Part shown: positions 46,874-55,495 of the stretch, piece by piece
Numbering within the stretch: the stretch's first letter is position 1
How the letters are laid out: each line of letters starts with the position of its first letter
NCBI RefSeq assembly: GCF_003402535.2
Contig: NZ_AP025171.1
Coordinates: 1,922,001-1,986,000, forward strand
Source of the DNA: Cupriavidus sp. P-10
Lineage (GTDB): Bacteria > Pseudomonadota > Gammaproteobacteria > Burkholderiales > Burkholderiaceae
Direction of reading: 5' to 3'
DNA length: 64,000 nt
Made by a program: the position numbers and the translations under genes
Notes under the pieces: model-generated
What the model was told of the DNA's origin: nothing
The model's database searches: none
Seen by the model: the letters and a program-made list of their open reading frames with translations, nothing else

Positions 46874-48298
46874 ATGACGCCTCCCTCGCTCGCCACGCTC
46901 GCCCACGGCCAACCCGCGCCGTTCTCGGCAGGCGCCTTTGCCCGGCAAGCGCCGATCCGGCTCGACGACAACGCCTACCTGCAGCGCCAGTGCGCCCGCG
47001 AATCCAACGCGCGCTCCTATCCGCGCCGCATCCCGCTGGCGCTGGAGCAGGGCTATGGCGTGTACCTGCGCGACACCAGCGGCCAGCTCTTTATCGACTG
47101 CCTGGCCGGTGCCGGCACGCTCGCGCTCGGCCACAACCACCCGGCGGTGGTGCGCGCGCTGCGCGACACGCTCGACAGCGGGCTGCCGCTGCATACGCTG
47201 GACCTGGCCACGCCGGTCAAGGACCGCTTTATCGACGACCTGTTCGGCCTGCTGCCGGCGGAGTTCGCCGCGCGCGCCCGCATCCAGTTCTGCGGCCCGA
47301 CCGGGGCCGACGGCATCGAAGCCGCGCTCAAGCTGGCCAAGACCGCCACCGGGCGGCACACCGTGCTGAGCTTTGCGGGCGGCTACCACGGCATGACGCA
47401 TGGCACGCTGGCGCTGATGGGCAACCTGGGGCCCAAGGCGCCGCTGGGCGCGCTCGGCGCCAGCGTGCAGTTCCTGCCGTACCCGTATGACTACCGCTGC
47501 CCGTTCGGCCTGCGCGGCGACGCCGGCATCGATGCCGGGCTGCGCTATATCGAGCAGATGCTGTCCGATCCCGAGTCCGGCGTGCTGCCTCCGGCGGCGG
47601 TTGTGGTGGAAGCGGTGCAAGGCGAAGGCGGCGTGATTCCCGCGCCGGCACGCTGGCTGCGCGAGCTGCGCCGCATCACGCGCGAACGCGGCATCGCGCT
47701 GGTGCTGGACGAAGTGCAGACCGGGCTGGGCCGCACCGGCCGCACGTTCGCGTTCGAGCATGCCGGCATCGTGCCGGACGTGCTGGTGTTGTCCAAGGCG
47801 ATTGGCGGCGGGCTGCCGATGTCGGTGGTGATCTACGACAGCGCGCTTGACGCGTGGCAGCCGGGCGCGCATGCCGGCACCTTCCGCGGCAACCAGCTGG
47901 CAATGGCGGCGGGGTCGGCCACGATCCGCACCATCGCCACGCAGGGCCTGGTCGCGCATGCCGAGAGCATGGGCCAGCGGCTGGCAACGCAGTTGCGGCA
48001 GCTGCAGTCGGACTTCGCTGCAATGGGCGAGGTGCGCGGGCGCGGGCTGATGCTTGGCGTGGAACTGGTGGATGAACGTGCCGAGCCTGACGTGGGGGGC
48101 GCCTACCCCGCCGATGGCGACTTTGCCCGCACGGTCCAGCGCGAATGCCTGCAGCGCGGGCTGATCGTGGAGCTGGGCGGGCGCCATGGGGCGACGGTGC
48201 GGTTCCTGCCGCCGCTGGTCATTGACGAGGCTGAGGTGGACCTGGTGGGTGAGTTGTTTGGTGAGGCGCTTGGGGCGGCCAGCAGGCAGTTGCGCTGA
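46874..48298 (+). CDS. dat: diaminobutyrate-2-oxoglutarate aminotransferase
   Basis: A 474-residue class III PLP aminotransferase. The domain shows FCGPTGADGIEAALKLAKTATGR, the glycine-rich GGYHGMTHGTLALMGN, VLDEVQTGLGRTG and the PLP lysine in LSKAIGGGLP (about residue 300). The GPTGADG segment is typical of enzymes that turn aspartate semialdehyde into L-2,4-diaminobutyrate. This fits the diaminobutyrate code in the second A domain of NRPS1. The ATG follows the PPTase stop by 10 bp. Last gene of the mbtH operon; converges with aliA. Confidence 0.9.
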   Translation: MTPPSLATLAHGQPAPFSAGAFARQAPIRLDDNAYLQRQCARESNARSYPRRIPLALEQGYGVYLRDTSGQLFIDCLAGAGTLALGHNHPAVVRALRDTLDSGLPLHTLDLATPVKDRFIDDLFGLLPAEFAARARIQFCGPTGADGIEAALKLAKTATGRHTVLSFAGGYHGMTHGTLALMGNLGPKAPLGALGASVQFLPYPYDYRCPFGLRGDAGIDAGLRYIEQMLSDPESGVLPPAAVVVEAVQGEGGVIPAPARWLRELRRITRERGIALVLDEVQTGLGRTGRTFAFEHAGIVPDVLVLSKAIGGGLPMSVVIYDSALDAWQPGAHAGTFRGNQLAMAAGSATIRTIATQGLVAHAESMGQRLATQLRQLQSDFAAMGEVRGRGLMLGVELVDERAEPDVGGAYPADGDFARTVQRECLQRGLIVELGGRHGATVRFLPPLVIDEAEVDLVGELFGEALGAASRQLR

Positions 48299-48414
48299 CA
48301 TCGTCAAGGCTGGGGTGTTGTCTGCCCTTTTCTATTTATGGGAGAGGGAACAGCATGAGCATCACCGCAACGTGAAGCGTTGTCGTGCTTGCCGAGCGCC
48401 GGCCCTCTCCCCCG

Positions 48415-48440
48415 CCCCTCTCCCGCATGCGGGAGAGGGG
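48415..48440. repeat. 26-bp perfect palindrome, GCGGGAGAGGGG element
   Basis: Twelve bases ending CTCTCCCGC, the centre AT, and the exact inverted copy form a perfect palindrome between the convergent ends of the aminotransferase and aliA genes. A related element lies at 55437. It may act as a two-way terminator and has the form of a dispersed REP-like palindrome. The rest of the 167-bp gap shows nothing. Confidence 0.7.
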
Positions 48441-48465
48441 AGCAAACCAGCGGTCAGCGCATGGA

Positions 48466-50106
<1,641 letters not shown>

Positions 50107-50173
50107 GGCGGTCTCCTCGTTGTTGTGTGCGGCCAGTCGTGCGGCCAGTCGTGCAATGGGCGCGCGCGCCGCG

Positions 50174-51322
50174 TCAGGCCGGTACCGCTTCGCGCCCTGC
50201 CCGCGTGCGCGCGATGATGGTCTTCATGATCTGCGCGGTGCCGTCGCCGATCTGGAAGCCGAGCACGTCGCGCAGGCGCTGTTCCATCACGCCCCGGTCA
50301 TAGCCCCCGTGGCCGAAGGACAGCAGGCACTGGTGCACCACGTCGTAGGCCAGCTTGGGTGCCCACCACTTGCACATCGCCGCCTCGGCGGTGTGCGGCA
50401 GCCCGCGGTCCTTGAGCCACAGCGTCTGCAGGCACAGCAGGCGCGCGCCGTGCACCTGGGTCTCGAAGTCGGCCAGCGGGTGCGACACGCCCTGGAACGC
50501 CGACAGCGGCTTGCCGAAGGCCTGGCGCTCGGCCACGTAGGCCCAGGTCTCGTCCAGCGCCACCTGCGCCACGGCCAGCACCTGCAGGCCGATCAGTGCG
50601 CGCGAAAAATCGAAGCCCTGCATCACCTGCACGAAGCCCTCGCCTTCCTTGCCGAGCAGGTGGCTCGCCGGCACGCGCACGTTCTCGAAGAAGATCGAGC
50701 CGCGCCCGATGGCGCGCTGGCCATGGCAGTCGAAGCGGTTGCGGGTAATGCCCGGCAGGTCCATCGGCACCAGCAGCGCCGACACGCCGCGCGCGCCCGC
50801 CTCGACCGGGCCGCTGCGCGCGAATACCACCGCGGCATCGGCCTGGTCGGCGGCGGAGATCGAGGTCTTCTCGCCGTTGAGCACATAGTGGTCGCCATCG
50901 CGCTCCATGCGCAGGCGCAGGCTGGCCGCGTCGGAGCCGCCGCGCGGCTCGGTCAGCGCGATCGCCAGCAGCGCTTCGCCGCGCGTCAGGCGTTGCAGCC
51001 ACGGGCCAGCGATCTCCGGCTGCGCGTGCGCCAGGATCTGCCCGTTCAGCGACGCCAGCAGGTTGATGTACGACAGGCTCAGGTCGGCGCGCGCCACCGC
51101 TTCGTGGATCACGCCGGCGGCGAGCGAGCCCATGCCCTGGCCGCCATACTGTTCCGGCAGCTCGGGCGCGATAAAGCCCATCTCGCCCATTTCGCGCATC
51201 AACGCGCGGTCGAGCACACGGGTGCGGTCGCGCTCCAGGTAGCCGGGCGCGACGCGCGCGTCGGCAAAGCGGCGGGCATGTTCGGCCAGCGCCGAAAGGT
51301 CTTCGTCAAGGTAGGGATTCAT
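50174..51322 (-). CDS. aliB: acyl-CoA dehydrogenase, cyclohexanecarboxyl-CoA type
   Basis: A 382-residue FAD enzyme with ALTEPRGGSDAASL, the substrate/FAD loop GEKTSISAADQADAAVVFAR and the C-terminal YDRGVMEQRLRDVLGFQIGDGTAQIMKTIIAR. It would desaturate cyclohexanecarboxyl-CoA to the 1-ene. It lies 27 bp after badI, with GGAGACAGCC before the ATG. Assignment to this substrate rests on gene order. Confidence 0.8.
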   Translation of the reverse strand: MNPYLDEDLSALAEHARRFADARVAPGYLERDRTRVLDRALMREMGEMGFIAPELPEQYGGQGMGSLAAGVIHEAVARADLSLSYINLLASLNGQILAHAQPEIAGPWLQRLTRGEALLAIALTEPRGGSDAASLRLRMERDGDHYVLNGEKTSISAADQADAAVVFARSGPVEAGARGVSALLVPMDLPGITRNRFDCHGQRAIGRGSIFFENVRVPASHLLGKEGEGFVQVMQGFDFSRALIGLQVLAVAQVALDETWAYVAERQAFGKPLSAFQGVSHPLADFETQVHGARLLCLQTLWLKDRGLPHTAEAAMCKWWAPKLAYDVVHQCLLSFGHGGYDRGVMEQRLRDVLGFQIGDGTAQIMKTIIARTRAGREAVPA

Positions 51323-51349
51323 GGCTGTCTCCGCGCGGTCCGGTCGGGC

Positions 51350-52132
51350 TTACTTGGCGTACTTGCGGAACTCGGGCTTGCGCTTTTCCTGGAAGGCGCG
51401 CACGCCCTCGCGCGATTCCTCGGTGTCGTAGTAGAGCTTGAGCGCATACATGCCCATGCCGGCGATGCCGCTCTGGTGCGCGGTGTCCATGTTGAACGAG
51501 CGCTTGGCGATGGCAATCGCGGTCGGGCTCTTCTCCAGGATCTCGTCGCACCACTTCTGCACTTCGGCGTCGAGCTGCTCGTGCGGCACCACGGCATTGA
51601 CCAGCCCCATCGCCAGCGCCTCGGCGGCGGGATAGCGGCGGCACAGGTACCAGATCTCGCGCGCCTTCTTCTCGCCGACCACGCGTGCGAGGAACGCCGT
51701 GCCATAGCCAGGATCGACCGAGCCGACGCGCGGGCCGACCTGCCCGAACACGGCCTTGTCCGAGGCGATGGTGAAATCGCAGATCGTGCACAGCACGTTG
51801 CCACCGCCGATGGCATAGCCCTGCACGCGCGCGATCACCGGCTTGGGCACGTCGCGGATGGCGTTGTGCAGTTCTTCCATCGGCAGGCCGATGGTGCCGC
51901 GGCCGTCGTACTGGCCTTCATGCGCGGACTGGTCGCCGCCGGTGCAGAAGGCCTTCTCGCCGGCGCCTGCCAGCACGATGGCGCCGATCTCGCGGTCATA
52001 GCCAGCACGGTTGATGGCGTGGATCAGCTCGTCGCAGGTGCGGCCGCGGAAGGCGTTCATCTTTTCCGGGCGGTTGATGATGATCCAGGCCGCGCCGTTG
52101 CGCACTTCATAGCGGATGTCTTCGTATTGCAT
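51350..52132 (-). CDS. badI: 2-ketocyclohexanecarboxyl-CoA hydrolase
   Basis: A 260-residue crotonase-fold protein of the MenB/BadI group: GGGNVLCTICDFTIASD, FGQVGPRVGSVDPGYG and GEKKAREIWYLCRRY. BadI opens the ring of 2-ketocyclohexanecarboxyl-CoA to pimelyl-CoA. MenB (naphthoate synthase) is the close alternative, but no menaquinone genes are near and the neighbours are badH and aliB. The ATG at 52132 follows GGAGACGACC; the longer frame upstream lies over badH. Confidence 0.82.
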   Translation of the reverse strand: MQYEDIRYEVRNGAAWIIINRPEKMNAFRGRTCDELIHAINRAGYDREIGAIVLAGAGEKAFCTGGDQSAHEGQYDGRGTIGLPMEELHNAIRDVPKPVIARVQGYAIGGGNVLCTICDFTIASDKAVFGQVGPRVGSVDPGYGTAFLARVVGEKKAREIWYLCRRYPAAEALAMGLVNAVVPHEQLDAEVQKWCDEILEKSPTAIAIAKRSFNMDTAHQSGIAGMGMYALKLYYDTEESREGVRAFQEKRKPEFRKYAK

Positions 52133-52176
52133 GGTCGTCTCCGTTGTCTGGTTGGATGGGCGATTGGTGCTGGAGG

Positions 52177-52944
52177 TCAGCCGTTCATGGTCAGGCCGCC
52201 CGACACGCTCAGCACCTGGCCGGTGATGAAGGCAGCGTCGTCGCCGGCGAAGAACAGCACCGCGCCGGGCAGGTCGTCGGGCTGGCCGATGCGGCCCAGC
52301 GGGATCGAGCGGGTGAAGGCTTCCACCAGCTTCTCGGGGTTGCCCGCGCCCTGCTTGTAGTCTTCGAACAGCGCGGTCTCGGTCGGACCCGGGCACACCA
52401 CGTTCACGGTGATGCCGTGGCGGGCATGCTCGCGTGCGATGGTCTTGGAGAACGACACCAGCCCGCCCTTGCATGCGGCATACACCGCCTCGCCGGACGA
52501 CCCCACGCGCGCGGCATCGGAGGCGATATTGACGATGCGCCCGCGCTTGCGCGCCGCCATGCCCGGCAGCACCGCGTGGTGCATATGCAGGGCGCCGGTC
52601 AGATTGATGGCGATCAGCCGCTCCCACTGCGCCGGCTCGGTCTTGACGAAGGGACGGAACACGTCCCAGCCGGCGTTGTTGACCAGCACGTCGATGGGGC
52701 CCAGCTCCTGCTCCACCGCCGCCACCGCGGCATCGACGCTGGCGCGATCGGTAATGTCGCAGCGCACTGACAACGCGCGGCCGCCGGCGTCGCGGATCTG
52801 CGCCGCCACGCGTTCGCCGGCCTCCGGATTCAGGTCGAGCACGCCGACCGCCGCCCCTGCCCGCGCAAAGCGCAAACACGTTGCACCGCCGATACCACCG
52901 CCACCACCGGTCACGATGACCGTCTTGCCTTCGAGTCCTTGCAC
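52177..52944 (-). CDS. badH: 2-hydroxycyclohexanecarboxyl-CoA dehydrogenase
   Basis: A 255-residue short-chain dehydrogenase with the NAD-binding TGGGGGIGGATCLRF at residues 12-26, NNAGW, and the catalytic YAACKGG; SGG at the end is typical. It would oxidise 2-hydroxycyclohexanecarboxyl-CoA to the keto form used by BadI. GTG start with AAAGGAGAACGGCT upstream. First gene of the operon, divergent from the MarR gene across a 139-bp region. Confidence 0.82.
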   Translation of the reverse strand: MQGLEGKTVIVTGGGGGIGGATCLRFARAGAAVGVLDLNPEAGERVAAQIRDAGGRALSVRCDITDRASVDAAVAAVEQELGPIDVLVNNAGWDVFRPFVKTEPAQWERLIAINLTGALHMHHAVLPGMAARKRGRIVNIASDAARVGSSGEAVYAACKGGLVSFSKTIAREHARHGITVNVVCPGPTETALFEDYKQGAGNPEKLVEAFTRSIPLGRIGQPDDLPGAVLFFAGDDAAFITGQVLSVSGGLTMNG

Positions 52945-53011
52945 AGCCGTTCTCCTTTCAGGGTTCCGGTGCTATCGTGCCGGCGGTGCCGCCGCCACAT
53001 GCCCCGTCAAT

Positions 53012-53035
53012 TACGTAAATATGTTGACGTATAAT
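53012..53035. promoter_or_regulatory. operator and TATAAT box of the badR/badH divergent region
   Basis: TACGTAAATATGTTGACGTA (53012-53031) is palindromic at 16 of 20 positions and runs into TATAAT (53030-53035), a probable -10 box for the + strand MarR gene. A MarR-family dimer bound here would block its own promoter and reach the badH promoter. Confidence 0.55.
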
Positions 53036-53083
53036 AGGTGCGGCCGGCACCGTGCGCAAGGCATCAATCCTTTGGAAACGACT

Positions 53084-53605
53084 ATGGTTAACCCCGACCT
53101 GGGAGGCGAACTCCCCATTAACGCACGCATGGAACTGGCCAACCGGCTGTTCTTCCGCCTCTACCAATGCGCAAACATGTTGCATAAAACGGGATCGCGG
53201 GCGGTGGAAGCCGAAGGCCTGACGACGCAGCAGTGGGCGGTGCTGGGCGCCCTGTCACGCCCCGACGCGGCCGGCGGCATGAGCGTCGGCGACCTGGCGC
53301 GCTACCTGATGGTGAGCCGGCAGAACCTGTCCGGGCTGGTCAGCCGGATGGAGCGGGATGGCCACGTGACGCTGGCGCCCGACGGGCGCGACCGCCGCTC
53401 GCGGCTGGTGCGGATGAGCGAGCCGGGCCGCGAGGTGTGGCTGCACCAGGCGCAGCCGAAGATCCGCGAGTACTACGAGCACGCACTGGACGGGTTCTCG
53501 ACCAACGACCTGACGCATACGCTGCACTACCTGCTGAAGCTGCTGGACAACATGCGCGCGCTGGATACGCCGGACGGTGCCGACGGCGGACCGGTACAAG
53601 ACTGA
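53084..53605 (+). CDS. badR: MarR-family regulator of the ali/bad operon
   Basis: A 173-residue protein with the winged helix-turn-helix of MarR at about residues 40-115 (QWAVLGALSR, MSVGDLARYLMVSRQNLSGLVSRMERDG, DGRDRRSRLVRMSEPG). It is divergent from badH, as BadR is in Rhodopseudomonas, where it responds to 2-ketocyclohexanecarboxyl-CoA; the same ligand is inferred here. The ATG at 53084 follows TTGGAAACGACT; the long frame upstream lies over badH. The 250 bp after it show nothing recognised. Confidence 0.8.
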   Translation: MVNPDLGGELPINARMELANRLFFRLYQCANMLHKTGSRAVEAEGLTTQQWAVLGALSRPDAAGGMSVGDLARYLMVSRQNLSGLVSRMERDGHVTLAPDGRDRRSRLVRMSEPGREVWLHQAQPKIREYYEHALDGFSTNDLTHTLHYLLKLLDNMRALDTPDGADGGPVQD

Positions 53606-53857
53606 GGCGGCGCGCTGTATCACGGCTGATACAGCCGGGCCTGCAATGCGCCGGCCCGGGACGGAGGCAACGGATGCGCCAGCCGCGAACCCGCCTGTCG
53701 CGCCGACTGGCGCGCGATATGCGTGGGTACGAGGTTGCTCAGGCACACCGGTGCCGCACCGGCAAGCCCTGAACCACTGCCCCGGCTGACTGCGGCGCTG
53801 CCGACCAAGCGCTGCGCCGGGACGGCGTCCGATCCATCCTTTACCGGAGATCCCGCC

Positions 53858-54151
53858 ATGACCCGCTACATCGTGCTAGCCAGCTTCACCGACCAGGGCA
53901 TCCGCGCCGTCAAGGACACCACCAAGCGCGCCGCCGCGGTGCGCGAGATGGGTGCGCGCTTCGGGGTGCAGATGAAAGACATCTTCTGGACACTGGGCAA
54001 ATACGACATCGTGCTGACCGTCGAAGCGCAGGACGATGCCAGCATGACTGCCTTCGGCCTCGCGGTCGGCGCGCTGGGGAACGTGCGCACGCAGACGCTG
54101 CGGGCCTTCAATGCCGACGAGATGCAGGCGATCCTCGGCAAGATGAGTTGA
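53858..54151 (+). CDS. GYD domain protein
   Basis: A 97-residue protein of the GYD family (MTRYIVLASFTDQGIRAVKDT; DIFWTLGKYDIVLTVEAQDD). These small ferredoxin-like-fold proteins resemble dimeric alpha/beta-barrel proteins; their function is not established. GGAG lies ahead of the ATG. It stands alone between the badR and alcohol dehydrogenase-like genes and is followed by a terminator hairpin. Confidence 0.8.
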   Translation: MTRYIVLASFTDQGIRAVKDTTKRAAAVREMGARFGVQMKDIFWTLGKYDIVLTVEAQDDASMTAFGLAVGALGNVRTQTLRAFNADEMQAILGKMS

Positions 54152-54179
54152 ACCGCCCTCGCACCGTCCCCGCAATGAC

Positions 54180-54210
54180 GAACGCCCGCCAGGGTTCCTC
54201 GCGGGCGTTC
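54180..54210. terminator. hairpin between convergent genes
   Basis: GAACGCCCGC (54180-54189) and GCGGGCGTTC (54201-54210) pair perfectly around an 11-base loop and are followed by a T-rich stretch. Placed between the GYD gene and the 3' end of the alcohol dehydrogenase-like gene, it can serve both. Confidence 0.65.
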
Positions 54211-54244
54211 TCGCTTCTGCTTGTTCTGCTTGTCGCGTGCGGGC

Positions 54245-55261
54245 TCAGAACCCTTCCAGCACCAGCTTGCCGATGGTGCGGCCACCCTCCAGCATGGCGT
54301 GGGCGCGGCGCAGGTTCTCGGCGTTGATGCGGCCCAGGTTTTCACCGAGCGTGGTTTGCAGGCGCCCGGCGTCAACCAGGCGCGCCACCTCGTTGAGCAG
54401 CCGGTGCTGCGCGATCATGTCCGGCGTGTGGAACATTGCGCGGGTGAACATGAATTCCCAGACGAATGTAGCGCTCTTGCTCTTGAGCAGTTCCACCGGC
54501 AGCGGGCGGGCGTTCTCGACGATCGTGCAGATCTTGCCCTGCGGTGCGACCAGTTCGGCCAGGGCCGGGAAGTGGCCGTCGGTGTCGTTGAAGCAGAGGA
54601 TGTAGTCGACGTGCGCGAAGCCCAGCGCCTTCAGTTGCGCCGGCAGGTCGCCTCGGTGGTTGACGGTATGGTCGGCGCCCAGCTTGCGGCACCAGTCCTG
54701 CGACTCCTGGCGTGATGCCGTGGCGATCACGGTGAGGCCGGCCAGCACCTTGGCCAGCTGGATGCCGATCGAGCCTACGCCGCCGGCGCCGCCGACGATC
54801 AGCACGGAGCGGCCGGCGTGCTCGCCCTTGGGCGAGATGCCGAGGCGGTCGAACAGTGCTTCCCACGCGGTGATCGCGGTCAGCGGCAATGCGGCGGCGT
54901 TGGCAAAGTCGAGCGAGGCAGGCTTGTGGCCGGCGATGCGTTCGTCCACCAAGTGATACTCGGCGTTGGTACCGGGGCGGGTGATGCTGCCGGCGTAGTA
55001 GACCGGGTCGCCTGGTTTGAACAGGGTGACATCGGGGCCGACGGCTTCCACCACGCCAGCGGCGTCCCAGCCCAGTATGCGGGGAGCGGGTTCGGCCTGG
55101 GGCTTGGGGGCACGGACTTTGGTGTCGACCGGGTTGACGGCGATGGCTTCGATCTTGACGAGCAGGTCGTGGGCTGATGGCGTGGGCTTGTCGATTTCCA
55201 CGTCCTGGAGCGAACGGGGATCGGAAATGGGGAGGTACTGGGTCAGGCCGATGGCTTTCAT
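54245..55261 (-). CDS. zinc-less alcohol dehydrogenase/quinone reductase family protein
   Basis: A 338-residue medium-chain dehydrogenase. The N-terminal GroES-like domain has ILGWDAAGVVEAVG, and the NADPH-binding domain has VLIVGGAGGVGSIGIQLAKVLAG near residue 155. The structural and catalytic zinc cysteines are missing, as in quinone oxidoreductases (zinc-binding dehydrogenase superfamily, ZtaC/CurA-like). The ATG at 55261 fits the family start MKAIGLTQYLP; GGAG lies upstream. Monocistronic; substrate unknown. Confidence 0.85.
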   Translation of the reverse strand: MKAIGLTQYLPISDPRSLQDVEIDKPTPSAHDLLVKIEAIAVNPVDTKVRAPKPQAEPAPRILGWDAAGVVEAVGPDVTLFKPGDPVYYAGSITRPGTNAEYHLVDERIAGHKPASLDFANAAALPLTAITAWEALFDRLGISPKGEHAGRSVLIVGGAGGVGSIGIQLAKVLAGLTVIATASRQESQDWCRKLGADHTVNHRGDLPAQLKALGFAHVDYILCFNDTDGHFPALAELVAPQGKICTIVENARPLPVELLKSKSATFVWEFMFTRAMFHTPDMIAQHRLLNEVARLVDAGRLQTTLGENLGRINAENLRRAHAMLEGGRTIGKLVLEGF

Positions 55262-55436
55262 TTGCTTGGGCTCCGGGGTGGAGAGGATGTGGCTCAAGCG
55301 TAGCGCATCGGGATTGGAATGATTAGCGGGATGATCCGGCAATCAATTTCCTGGTAACCAGGACAATCTTGTCCTTCTGCGGGATGGGCTGGTCGCAGCG
55401 CTCGCCAAGCGCCGTCGCCGGTGAACCCTTGTTTGC

Positions 55437-55465
55437 GCCCCTCTCCCGCGCCGCGGGAGAGGGGC
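55437..55465. repeat. palindrome, second GCGGGAGAGGGG element
   Basis: A 13-bp perfect stem (GCGGGAGAGGGGC and its inverse) with a 3-base GCC loop lies in the gap between fdwA and the alcohol dehydrogenase-like gene. It shares 12 bp of each arm with the element at 48415, so it is the same dispersed family. Confidence 0.7.
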
Positions 55466-55495
55466 CGGCGCATCACTCGCCGCAAGCCCAAACCC

